This document shows positions 29,097-37,141 of a stretch of DNA of 64,000 bases, piece by piece (positions within the stretch are counted from its first letter, which is position 1; every line of letters starts with the position of its first letter). A program made the translations under genes and the position numbers. The stretch spans positions 154,349-218,348 of the forward strand of contig CAVUOD010000007.1 in the NCBI GenBank assembly GCA_963743015.1. The letters are read 5' to 3'. The notes under the pieces were generated by a model. The model ran no database searches, had not been told where the DNA came from, and worked only from the letters and a program-made list of their open reading frames with translations. This DNA comes from CAVSRC01 sp963743015. GTDB taxonomy: Bacteria > Pseudomonadota > Alphaproteobacteria > Rhizobiales > Kaistiaceae.

Positions 29097-29244
29097 ATGC
29101 ACGTCGCCAAGAGGAAGACGCCCGAGGACTTCTGGCGCGTTCATCCACCATCCGAAATCTCGCTGCGCGCCTGGCTTAAGGATGCCGAACGGGCGGAGTG
29201 GCACGCGTGCGCAATATGACCGGATCGACGCGCGAAAGATCTGA
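29097..29244 (+). pseudogene. HigB toxin remnant (RelE-like HigB_toxin type), internally deleted
   Basis: The first 36 codons read MHVAKRKTPEDFWRVHPP and LRAWLKDAERAEWHA. In another frame the last codons read ARAQYDRIDARKI before TGA at 29242. These are the N-terminal and C-terminal ends of a HigB-type mRNA interferase of about 95 residues, in which the end normally reads FIGTHAQYDxIDA. The middle (about 45 residues) and the reading frame are lost at about 29205. No downstream plus-strand antitoxin is present. It is a dead module next to an inverted HigBA locus. Confidence 0.65.
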
Positions 29245-29278
29245 CCGATGCGCTGGCTCCCCCGGACCGCGCGGGCTC

Positions 29279-29563
29279 TTATGCTGCCGACCGCCGGGGC
29301 AACCGCGACACCTGCCTGCCTATCGCTGCCTCCGCCACCTCCAGATCGTAGGCGCTTTGCAGGTTGATCCAGAAGCGCGGGCTCATCCCGAACCAATGAC
29401 CGAGCCTTAGCGCGGTATCGCCCGTGATGGCGCGCTTGCCGTTGACGATCTGGGAGATGCGATTCGCCGGGACATCGATCTGCCGGGCGAGCTCCGCGGC
29501 CGTAACGCCAATCTCGGCGAGTTCGTCAGCCAGAATTTCGCCAGGATGGATGGGATGGGGCAT
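29279..29563 (-). CDS. higA: HigA-type antitoxin
   Basis: The 94-residue helix-turn-helix antitoxin starts MPHPIHPGEILADELAEIGV, the signature start of HigA addiction-module antidotes. The HTH ELARQIDVPANRISQIVNGKRAI and the block GDTALRLGHWFGMSPRFWINLQ follow. It would bind and repress its own promoter and neutralise HigB. The ATG at 29563 has GGAG 8 bases upstream. A slightly earlier ATG at 29581 overlaps the stop of the preceding toxin gene. The toxin itself is frameshifted. The antitoxin appears intact. Confidence 0.87.
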   Translation of the reverse strand: MPHPIHPGEILADELAEIGVTAAELARQIDVPANRISQIVNGKRAITGDTALRLGHWFGMSPRFWINLQSAYDLEVAEAAIGRQVSRLPRRSAA

Positions 29564-29573
29564 GACAGTTCTC

Positions 29574-29868
29574 CTATCCATGATAGTCGACGATCTCGAC
29601 GTTCGATGGGCCTTGCGCCCCGCGCGGCCACTCGAAGCAGATGCGCCATTGCAGATTTACCCTGACGCTGAACTGCCCCTTGCGATCGCCCGCCAAGGCC
29701 TCAAGCCGGTTGCTGGCGCAACGCGCGCAGGTCGTTTAGGTCGGTCGCCGCATCGAGCACCCGGAGACCGCTTGCGCGCAGGCATGATCTTCGAACGCAC
29801 GAAAGGTCGCGACGTCGCCGCCGCGCCCAAATTGCTCCGTGCGCCTGTCGCGGAAGCTCAGGAATCAT
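29574..29868 (-). pseudogene. HigB toxin (plasmid-maintenance killer family), frameshifted
   Basis: Pieced together over the frames, the region reads an ATG start, FRDRRTEQFGRG, RVLDAATDLNDLRAL, NRLEALAGDRKGQFSVRVN and WRICFEWPRG, ending VEIVDYHG before TAG. That is a RelE/ParE-fold HigB killer of about 97 residues. Breaks lie just after the start (29860), near 29755 and near 29715, with net length 3n+1. It precedes higA in the canonical toxin-first order and overlaps it. With the antitoxin intact, loss of the toxin is tolerable, so genuine decay is plausible here. Confidence 0.7.
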
Positions 29869-30451
29869 CGACGGATTGCTCCTTGGTCGATCGAACCGCG
29901 TAGAGCAATTGACGAATGACGTCAATCGTCATACTTCGACCAGATGCGACCAATGCCTGCCAGGTCGACGTCCACCTCAAGCTAAAAAGACCTAGCCATC
30001 AACGGTACCTTGTCACTCCGCACGAAGCGTTCGATGATTGCCGCCCAAGGTACTAAGAGGAACCTAACCTTTCTCCACCAGAAACCGACTCTAGACACGG
30101 CAACGCGTGCTACCCTAAAACGACATCTCGAGCATGCCCGCCGCAAATCGCTTAAGCCTCCTAGAGAAATATTTCCAGGAGCCATAAGTACGCAGCTCCA
30201 CGGCAAAGACGGCCAGCTTCGTGCAATCGGCAATTTGCGGGCGTGTGCTCGGCGCCGCTGGCACGAGCGTAGTCAGGCGGGCCTTGGCCCGCCTCGCGCC
30301 TGTATGCTGTCGATCGCGTACCGCACCAGACGAGTGAGCCACTCGGGCTGCGTCAAATGACTGAGAGATGCAGGTTTCCCCACAGGAGTGTTGTCATTTC
30401 GGTTCATTGCAACAATTCAGTTATTGTGCGCTGCCCACAAAGACCCTCGCC
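29869..30451. other. Gene-poor, AT-richer intergenic stretch
   Basis: About 580 bases lie between the HigBA remnants and ettA. The stretch 29930-30200 is visibly richer in A and T than its surroundings. Reading frames of up to 116 codons occur on both strands, but none looks like a protein I recognise or has a good start signal. No tRNA or palindromic element stands out. Its composition and position beside two decayed toxin-antitoxin modules suggest remnants of an acquired segment. Confidence 0.4.
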
Positions 30452-32104
30452 TCACCTTGCGAACTGCTTGTACTTCACCCGGTGATGGTTGGCGGCGTCG
30501 GCGCCGAGGCGACGGACCTTGTCGGCCTCGTATTCCTCGAAGTTGCCCTCGAACCATTCGACATGGCTGTCGCCCTCGAAGGCGAGGATGTGGGTGGCCA
30601 GCCGGTCGAGGAACATGCGGTCGTGCGAGATGACCACGGCGCAGCCGGCGAAGTCCTCCAGCGCGTCTTCGAGCGCGGCAAGCGTCTCGGTGTCGAGGTC
30701 GTTGGTCGGCTCGTCGAGGAGCAGCACATTGGCGCCGCTCTTCAAGAGGCTCGCCAGATGGACGCGATTGCGCTGGCCGCCTGACAGCGAACCCACCTTC
30801 TGCTGCTGGTCGCCGCCCTTGAAATTGAAGGCGCCGACATAGGCGCGCGAGTTCATCTCGCGTTTTCCCAGCTTGATGATGTCCTGACCGTCGGAGATCT
30901 GCTCCCACACGGTCTTGTTGGGGCTGAGATCGTCGCGGCTCTGGTCGACATAACCGAGATGCACCGTGTCGCCGAGGCGGATGGCGCCGGCGTCGGGCTT
31001 CTCAAGGCCGGTGAGCATGCGGAAGAGCGTCGTCTTGCCCACCCCGTTCGGGCCGATGACGCCGACGATGCCGCCCGGCGGCAGCTTGAAGGAGAGGTCG
31101 TCGATCAGCAGACGGTCGTCATAGCCCTTGGCGAGGCCCTCGACCTCGATAACCGTGTCGCCGAGGCGCTCGCCCGGCGGAATGATGATCTGCGCGGTGC
31201 CCGGCGCGCGCTCCTCGTTGCGCTTCAGCAGTTCGTCGTAAGCCCTGATACGCGCTTTCGATTTTGCCTGGCGCGCGCGGGGGGATGCGGCGATCCATTC
31301 GCGCTCCTGGGCAAGCGCCCGCTGGCGGGCGGCCTCCTCGCGGCCCTCCTGCTCCAGGCGCTTGGCCTTCTTCTCCAGATAGGCCGAGTAGTTGCCTTCG
31401 TAGGGAATGCCGCGGCCGCGATCGAGCTCGAGAATCCAGCCGGTGACGTTGTCGAGGAAGTAGCGGTCGTGGGTGACGATGAGGATGGCGCCCGGGTATT
31501 CGCGCAGGTGCTTCTCCAGCCAGCGCACCGTCTCGGCGTCGAGATGGTTGGTCGGCTCGTCGAGGAGAAGCAGGTCGGGCTGGCGCAAGAGAAGCTGGCA
31601 GAGCGCCACCCGGCGGCGCTCGCCGCCCGACAGCGTGGTGACGTCGGCATCATTGGGCGGGCAGCCGAGCGCGTCCATCGCCTGCTCGACCTGCGCATCG
31701 AGGTCCCACAGGTTCTGGCTGTCGATCTGGTCCTGGAGCCTGGTCGCCTCCTCCGCCGTCTCGTCGGAGTAGTTCATCATCAGCTCGTTGTAGCGGTCGA
31801 TGAGCGCCTGCTTGGCGGCAACCCCCTCCATCACATTGGCGAGCACGTCCTTTTCCGGATCGAGCGGCGGCTCCTGCGCCAGATAGCCGACCGTGGCGCC
31901 GTCGGCGAGCCACGCCTCACCGGCGAATTCCTTCTCGCTGCCGGCCATGATCTTCAAGAGCGTCGACTTGCCCGAGCCGTTCGGCCCCAGAACGCCGATC
32001 TTGGCGTCCGGATAGAAGGACAGGTTGATGTTCTCCAGGACCTTCTTGCCGCCCGCATAGGACTTGGTCAGGCCCTGCATGTGATAGATGAACTGGCGCG
32101 CCAT
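30452..32104 (-). CDS. ettA: Energy-dependent translational throttle protein EttA (ABC-F)
   Basis: The 550-residue ABC-F protein has two ATPase cassettes and no membrane domain. It binds the ribosomal E site and adjusts translation to energy status. The start MARQFIYHMQGLTKSYAGGK is the EttA start. The first Walker A reads GPNGSGKST, with signature TLSGGERRR and Walker B LLLLDEPTNHLDAETV. The second set reads GPNGVGKTT, SLSGGQRNR and LLLDEPTNDLDTET. Between them lies the arm and linker (about 240-300). The length is as usual. It stands alone, with a divergent lipoprotein gene upstream. No lesion is seen. Confidence 0.95.
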   Translation of the reverse strand: MARQFIYHMQGLTKSYAGGKKVLENINLSFYPDAKIGVLGPNGSGKSTLLKIMAGSEKEFAGEAWLADGATVGYLAQEPPLDPEKDVLANVMEGVAAKQALIDRYNELMMNYSDETAEEATRLQDQIDSQNLWDLDAQVEQAMDALGCPPNDADVTTLSGGERRRVALCQLLLRQPDLLLLDEPTNHLDAETVRWLEKHLREYPGAILIVTHDRYFLDNVTGWILELDRGRGIPYEGNYSAYLEKKAKRLEQEGREEAARQRALAQEREWIAASPRARQAKSKARIRAYDELLKRNEERAPGTAQIIIPPGERLGDTVIEVEGLAKGYDDRLLIDDLSFKLPPGGIVGVIGPNGVGKTTLFRMLTGLEKPDAGAIRLGDTVHLGYVDQSRDDLSPNKTVWEQISDGQDIIKLGKREMNSRAYVGAFNFKGGDQQQKVGSLSGGQRNRVHLASLLKSGANVLLLDEPTNDLDTETLAALEDALEDFAGCAVVISHDRMFLDRLATHILAFEGDSHVEWFEGNFEEYEADKVRRLGADAANHHRVKYKQFAR

Positions 32105-32280
32105 GGGGGTCGCGATCCTCGTGCCTTGAGACGAAAGGGAAAAGTGAGCGCCCTTCTAGTCGATCGCCCCAATTCGGGCAATGGCAACCGCGATCCTGCC
32201 CTGCCGCCGCCCCGCTAAAGCCGGAGTTTGCTGCCGGACTGCCGGCCGACAGACCGCCCGAACAGAAAGGAACCGCCCCC

Positions 32281-32829
32281 TTGCGATTTGCCGCAACCGT
32301 TCTGACCGTCCTGGCTGGCCTTGCGCTTGCCGCCTGCACCGGCGGCGTCACCAGCACCCGCGACGTTTCCGGCGACCTCAAGGTCGTCACGCCGCTCCAG
32401 TTGGGGACCTACGAGGTCATCCCCTCGGACAAGGGTGCCAAAGTGGTGATCTCCCGCCACGGCAAGGACTACCGCATCGCCAACCCCTCCGGCAGCGAAG
32501 CGCCCCTCACCTTCCGCCTGCTGTCAATGCCCGAGCTGCCGCGCAGCCGTTATCTGATCCAGGTCGACGACCCGGACAAGAAGACCGGCGAGATGACCTA
32601 TCGCTACTATTTCGCCATCGTCGGCGACGACCAGTTCGTCGTGCTGACGCCGTCGAAATACGACCTCGAGGACGCCCATCTCGACGAGAAGCTGAAGCCG
32701 TTGATCGCGGTGAAGGGTGGCGACGAGGTCCATGTGCCCGACGCCAGGAACACGCTTGCGGTCCTCCGGCTGCTCGCCGCCGGGAACATCGACCAGGAGG
32801 TGATCCTGCAGTTCGCCCGGCGCCGCTGA
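32281..32829 (+). CDS. Predicted lipoprotein of unknown function
   Basis: The 182-residue protein has a lipoprotein signal: a basic start, hydrophobic core and lipobox LAAC at about residues 16-19. The mature part is beta-rich with a region DPDKKTGEMTYRYYFAIVGDDQFVVLTPSKYDLED and a C-terminal helix. I recognise no family. The start appears to be TTG at 32281, with AGGAA 9 bases before it. ATG alternatives in the frame would remove the signal peptide. It is divergent from ettA and convergent with a cupredoxin gene. It would be anchored in the inner or outer membrane, facing the periplasm. Confidence 0.65.
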   Translation: MRFAATVLTVLAGLALAACTGGVTSTRDVSGDLKVVTPLQLGTYEVIPSDKGAKVVISRHGKDYRIANPSGSEAPLTFRLLSMPELPRSRYLIQVDDPDKKTGEMTYRYYFAIVGDDQFVVLTPSKYDLEDAHLDEKLKPLIAVKGGDEVHVPDARNTLAVLRLLAAGNIDQEVILQFARRR

Positions 32830-32856
32830 GCCAACGGCCGGGCATGGTGCCGGCGA

Positions 32857-32875
32857 CGCCGCACGACATGCGGCG
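32857..32875. terminator. Hairpin between convergent genes
   Basis: CGCCGCA-CGACA-TGCGGCG is a perfect 7-bp stem with a 5-base loop, located between the stops of the convergent lipoprotein (32829) and cupredoxin (32903) genes. It may serve as a bidirectional terminator, though no T-tract follows on either side. Confidence 0.45.
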
Positions 32876-32902
32876 CCGCCTGCGCTCCCGTCGTCCCGTG
32901 GG

Positions 32903-33403
32903 TTATTTGGTGACGGTGAATTCGGTCCACATGCCCGAAGCGTAATGGCCGGGCACGTTGCAGATGAGGAGATACTTGCCGGGCTTGAGGGCGACCGTCA
33001 GCGAACCGGAATTGCCGGGATCGAGCTCGGAAACCTCGCCCTTGTCGCCGGCCTTGTCTTCGTTCACGCGGTTCTCTGCATTGATGTAGGGCAGAGGATC
33101 GTCGGCCTTGTCGAGCTGCATGACGATCATCTCGTGGATGGTGTCCTTGGAGTTGTTGGTGACCTTGAACGTCACCACGCCCGCCTTGGCCTGATCCGGC
33201 ATCGCCTTGACGCCCATGGTCGCCTTGGACATGTCGATCTTGGCGCCGGGCTCATACTCTTCCCCGGTGACCATCTTCATGTCGGCGCCCTTGTCCCACA
33301 GCGACACGTGGACAACGGTCGACGCCATCGCCGCGCCCGAAGCGGCCGTCAACACAACAGCAGAGAACAGCGCCACCGAGGCGCGCTTGCCAAACACATT
33401 CAT
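32903..33403 (-). CDS. Periplasmic cupredoxin-domain protein
   Basis: The 166-residue exported protein has a signal peptide of about 27 residues ending near AMA-ST and one plastocyanin-like fold. The type 1 copper ligands are present in order: H90 in DTIHEMIV, then C148, H153 and M158 in CNVPGHYASGM. The gap between C and H and M follows the pseudoazurin/CopI-like spacing. It could carry electrons or bind copper in the periplasm. The mature N-terminus contains several Met residues (MKM, DMSK, MGVKAM), which also fit copper handling. It has no partner gene and lies between a lipoprotein and a permease. It appears intact. Confidence 0.83.
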   Translation of the reverse strand: MNVFGKRASVALFSAVVLTAASGAAMASTVVHVSLWDKGADMKMVTGEEYEPGAKIDMSKATMGVKAMPDQAKAGVVTFKVTNNSKDTIHEMIVMQLDKADDPLPYINAENRVNEDKAGDKGEVSELDPGNSGSLTVALKPGKYLLICNVPGHYASGMWTEFTVTK

Positions 33404-33588
33404 GATCTTCGTCTCCTTCGGTTACGACACCGAAGCGAACCGCGTGCCCGACCGTCGCCCCGTCCGGAAGAGCTTCCCCCCCGAACATCTTCTTGACGGT
33501 ACCCGCAATCGCGCGGTGAACGACCAGGAGATAGGGCGAGTTCAAACGCAATGGATTGCGACAAATCAAAACGATTAAAAAGAAAAGG

Positions 33589-34914
33589 TCAGGCGGCTTT
33601 CTGTCCTGCCACCTTGGGTTTAGGCCGCCGCCCGCGCACGACAATCACCAGCGATTCGAGGGCAATTGCAGCAAAGAAGAAGCCGCCGATCCAGGCAAGG
33701 CTGATGCGGTCGACCTGCCACGTGTGCCAGAGGAGCACGGCGAGCGCGGCGAGCGACAACAGCGCCCCGGCGAGCGGCAGCGCGGGTCGAATGGCGATGC
33801 GGGCCCTGAGGCGCCAGGCGGACAGGTTGACCGCCGCGAAGATCGCCAGGAACACCGCACTGGCGAAGGACGAGATGACGGTGAGGTCGGCGAGCAGCAG
33901 AAACGCTCCGGTCAGGACCGAGAGGACCACCAGCGACACCCACGGCACCGCGCGTGTACGCTCGCGCAGCGAGAAGACACGGGGCAGCGCGTGCTCGGCC
34001 GCCATCACCATGGCCAGTCGCGCCGAGCCGAACAGCGTGGCGTTGATCGCCGAGGCCGTCGACATCAGCGCCGCGATGCCGATGAGCACGAAGCCCGCCT
34101 CGCCGAGCATCGGCCGCGCGGCGACGGCAAGCGCATATTCCTGATCCTTGGCGACCTGGTCCGGCGTGAGGTTGCCGAGCGCAACCAGGCTGACCACGAC
34201 ATAGATGAACGCGGTGATGAGGATGGCGAGGATCAGCCCGCGCTTGAGGTCGGTCTCGGGATTGCGCATCTCCTGGATCGTATTGGGGATCAGCTCGAAG
34301 CCCTCATAGGCGACGAAGATCAGCCCCGCCGCCACCACCGGCGCGGCGATGCCCTGATTGAACACCGGCAGCATGTGGTCGGCCTTGACGGTGAGGATGC
34401 CGGCCACGGCGAAGAGCGCCAGGATCGCCACCTTGGCGGCAACGATCACCAGCTCGACGCGGCCCGATATGCTCGCCCCGAACAGGTTGATGCCGAGAAA
34501 GGCGGCGACGACGAGGAGTGCCAGGGCCGGCGCCAGCCAGGGACCGGCGCCGCCGGAGACCATCGCCGCGCCATAGGCGCCGAAGGTGGTGGCATAGAGC
34601 GCCAGCGTGCCGACATAGCCGGCAACCAGCAGCCAGCCGGCGACACCGGCGGTGACCGTATCGTCGAAGGCGTGCTCGATATAGGTGAAGCTGCCGCCGT
34701 CGTCGCGGAAGGCAAGGCCGAGATGGGCATAGGAGATGCCGGTCAGCAGAGCCACGACCCCGCCGAAGATCATGGCGATGGCGACCGCATGGCCGGCGGT
34801 CTGGATGGCCAGACCGAGCACCGCGAAGATGCCGCCGCCGACCATGCCGCCAATGCCGATGGCGACGATCTCGGCAAGGCTGAGCTTGTCGTCGCTGCCG
34901 GCCGAACGCTTCAT
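33589..34914 (-). CDS. APC-superfamily amino acid/polyamine permease
   Basis: The 441-residue integral membrane protein has about 12 hydrophobic segments. The first carries the APC-type unwound helix motif GIGGMVGGGIFAVLG, and the block GLIFVAYEGFELIPNTIQEMRNPETDLKRG is characteristic of the APC (YhdG/CAT-like) group. It imports or exchanges amino acids or polyamines by ion coupling. The ATG at 34914 has GGAGG 10 bases upstream, while the frame remains open upstream for about 150 codons of non-protein character. It follows the FAD oxidoreductase gene in the same direction at a 44-base gap. Substrate is not predictable. Confidence 0.86.
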   Translation of the reverse strand: MKRSAGSDDKLSLAEIVAIGIGGMVGGGIFAVLGLAIQTAGHAVAIAMIFGGVVALLTGISYAHLGLAFRDDGGSFTYIEHAFDDTVTAGVAGWLLVAGYVGTLALYATTFGAYGAAMVSGGAGPWLAPALALLVVAAFLGINLFGASISGRVELVIVAAKVAILALFAVAGILTVKADHMLPVFNQGIAAPVVAAGLIFVAYEGFELIPNTIQEMRNPETDLKRGLILAILITAFIYVVVSLVALGNLTPDQVAKDQEYALAVAARPMLGEAGFVLIGIAALMSTASAINATLFGSARLAMVMAAEHALPRVFSLRERTRAVPWVSLVVLSVLTGAFLLLADLTVISSFASAVFLAIFAAVNLSAWRLRARIAIRPALPLAGALLSLAALAVLLWHTWQVDRISLAWIGGFFFAAIALESLVIVVRGRRPKPKVAGQKAA

Positions 34915-34958
34915 GGTGTCGCCTCCCCGCTCGCGCGCGCCCCGAGGAAGCGCCAGTC

Positions 34959-36194
34959 TCACCCGGCTGGCGCATGCGCGGCAAGCAGCGCCTTCAGATC
35001 GACACTCAAGTCGGCCACGTTTGCCGGCGGCGGCGAGATGCCGGCGCCGATCATGCGACGGCCGAGAACATGGTCGGCGGCGCGGTTGACCGAATCGATC
35101 GCCACCAGCCGCGATCCCGCATAGTGGAAGACGGAGAAGCTGCCGTCGGCCGGATTGCCGCGGAGATGGCTTTCGGTGGCATCGCCCGACAGGCCGACCA
35201 TCTGCAGCTTGACGTCGCCCTGGTCCGACCAGAACCACGGCACCGCGCGATAGGGCTCGCGCCTGCCGGTAAGCGCCGCCGACAGCGTCTTGGCCTGATC
35301 GACGGCGTTCTGCACCGATTCCAGCCGCACACGGCGCTTCAGCTCCCAGTGATCGAAGGCGACGCAATCGCCGACGGCGAAGAGACCCGGCAGGCCGGTC
35401 TCCATGAAGTCATCGACCAGAATGCCGTTGTCGATGGTCGCGCCGGCCTGTTCGGCCAGCGCGGTATTGGGGGTGACGCCGATGCCGATGACGGCGATGT
35501 CGGCGGCGATGCGCTCGCCGCTCGCGGTTTCCACCGCGACCACCTTGCCGCCCTCCCCGACGATCTTGCCGACCGCGGTGCCGAGGCGGATGTCACTGCC
35601 CCAACCGCGATGCAGCGCCAGGAAGTGCCGGGAGATCTCCGGCGCAACGACGCGGCCCATCAGCCGGTCGGCGGCCTCCAGCACGGTCACCGTCTTGCCG
35701 GTGAGGCGCGCCGTCGCGGCGATCTCCAGCCCGATGAAGCCACCGCCGACGACCACGACGTCGCCCGCGGCCTGGAGCGCGGCGCGCAGCGCGCGCGCGT
35801 CGTCGGCATGGCGCAGCGTGAAGACGCCGGCGAGGTTAATGCCGGCGACCGGCGGCAGGCGCGGCGTCGCGCCGGTGGCCAGCGCCAGCTTGTCGAAGGC
35901 GATTGACGTTCCGTCTTTCAGAACGACCGCGGAGCCAGCCCGGTCGATGGACGCGACCTCGGCGCCGAGACGCAGGTCGACGGCGTTCTTGACGTAGAAG
36001 GACTCGGGCCTCAGCGGCAGCAGGTCGTGCGCCGGGTCCTTGAGAAAGGCCTTGGACAACGGCGGCCGCTGATAGGGCACGTCGCTCTCGGCGGTGACCA
36101 GCGTCAACGGCCCGTCATAGCCGTCGCCCCTGAGGCTTGCCGCGATCTGCGATCCGCCGTGACCACCGCCGACGATGACAATGCCCTTGCTCAT
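34959..36194 (-). CDS. FAD-dependent NAD(P)H:ferredoxin-type reductase
   Basis: The 411-residue flavoprotein belongs to the ferredoxin/rubredoxin reductase group of the pyridine nucleotide-disulphide oxidoreductases. The FAD motif is IVIVGGGHGGSQIAASLR near the start, the NAD motif VVVVGGGFIGLEIAATA lies around residue 145, and GLFAVGDCVAF is the second FAD motif. The C-terminal reductase domain (VPWFWSDQGDVKLQMVG) is typical for partners of dioxygenase or P450 systems. No redox-active CxxC is present. The neighbours are a Rieske protein upstream and a permease downstream, but no oxygenase is nearby, so the electron acceptor is open. It is intact. Confidence 0.88.
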   Translation of the reverse strand: MSKGIVIVGGGHGGSQIAASLRGDGYDGPLTLVTAESDVPYQRPPLSKAFLKDPAHDLLPLRPESFYVKNAVDLRLGAEVASIDRAGSAVVLKDGTSIAFDKLALATGATPRLPPVAGINLAGVFTLRHADDARALRAALQAAGDVVVVGGGFIGLEIAATARLTGKTVTVLEAADRLMGRVVAPEISRHFLALHRGWGSDIRLGTAVGKIVGEGGKVVAVETASGERIAADIAVIGIGVTPNTALAEQAGATIDNGILVDDFMETGLPGLFAVGDCVAFDHWELKRRVRLESVQNAVDQAKTLSAALTGRREPYRAVPWFWSDQGDVKLQMVGLSGDATESHLRGNPADGSFSVFHYAGSRLVAIDSVNRAADHVLGRRMIGAGISPPPANVADLSVDLKALLAAHAPAG

Positions 36195-36337
36195 GCGCCC
36201 CTGACACTCCCGAAAAGACGATGCGGCCTTGCCATGGCCGCAGGCGGGAGAGGCTTAGCGTCATTCGGCGCGCTTGTCTTGACACGCCGTTCTCACGACA
36301 CCGCGAGCGGCGCAAAGCCGGTTCCTTTTCGTGGGGG

Positions 36338-36994
36338 CTAGATGGTCTCGACGTCGGACAGCGAGAAGGTCGAGCCCGGCGGATTTTCGCCGATGACCAG
36401 CGACGTATCGCTGGCAAAGCGATAGGGCGGCACGGGCAGATTGAGCGGCGCCGGCACGCCCTTGAACACGCGCCCGGCGAGATCGTATTTCGAGCCGTGG
36501 CAGGGGCAGAAATAGCCGCCCGGCCAGGCGGGACCGAGTTCGCCCATATCGGGCTTGAACGACGGCACGCAGCCGAGATGCGTGCAGATGCCGACCAGCA
36601 CCAGATATTCGGGCTTGATCGCGCGCGACCAGTTCTGGGCGTATTTCGGCTGCTGGCGCTGCTGCGAGTTCGGGTCGCTGAGCCGCGCCAGAAGGTTCGC
36701 TGTCTTGAGTTCGTCGAGGGCTTTCGGCGTTCGACGGACGATGAAGATCGGGTGCGAGCGCCACTGCACGACGACCTGCTGTCCGGGCTGGAGGCTGGAG
36801 ATATCGACGGTGATCGGCGCTCCCCGCGCCAGAACGTCAGACGACGGCTCCATCTGATCGATGAACGGCCAGACCGCCAGAGCGGCCCCGACGGCCGCCA
36901 CCGCGCCGGTGGCGATATAGAGAAAGTCGCGGCGCGTGACCTCGCGCTCGCGCGGCGTGCCTTCGGCCTTGGCTGTGCCCTGAGACTGTGCCAC
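36338..36994 (-). CDS. petA: Ubiquinol-cytochrome c reductase Rieske subunit
   Basis: The 218-residue Rieske [2Fe-2S] protein is the electron-accepting subunit of the cytochrome bc1 complex. It carries a twin-arginine start RRDFLYIATGAVAAVG with one membrane anchor (residues 21-45). The cluster ligands lie in CTHLGC (137-142) and CPCHGS (163-168), and the mobile hinge lies between. The GTG start at 36994 is preceded by GGGAG. The open frame upstream has no Rieske-like sequence. In most alphaproteobacteria petA is followed by petB and petC, but here the next gene is a flavoprotein, so the operon appears broken up or the other subunits are elsewhere. Length and motifs are normal. Confidence 0.9.
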   Translation of the reverse strand: MAQSQGTAKAEGTPREREVTRRDFLYIATGAVAAVGAALAVWPFIDQMEPSSDVLARGAPITVDISSLQPGQQVVVQWRSHPIFIVRRTPKALDELKTANLLARLSDPNSQQRQQPKYAQNWSRAIKPEYLVLVGICTHLGCVPSFKPDMGELGPAWPGGYFCPCHGSKYDLAGRVFKGVPAPLNLPVPPYRFASDTSLVIGENPPGSTFSLSDVETI

Positions 36995-37141
36995 GGGGGA
37001 GCTCCCATCTATCCGCCCACCCGTCAACGCCAGCGCACACCGAGAGATAGAGAGCGACGGTCGCACGGCAAGCGCCCTGCCGCATCACGCGACGATGCGA
37101 CACGTGATCCGGCATGGGCGCCGAAGAAACAACCAGGACCT

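Noticed and set aside
30010..30360. 116-codon frame on the plus strand in the AT-richer stretch
   Set aside because: It has no recognisable domain, composition is mixed, frames on the opposite strand are of similar length, and there is no good start signal.
33556..35124. Open frame of 522 codons on the plus strand
   Set aside because: Its His/Arg/Asp/Gln-rich composition is typical of an antisense frame. The minus strand encodes an APC permease with clear motifs.
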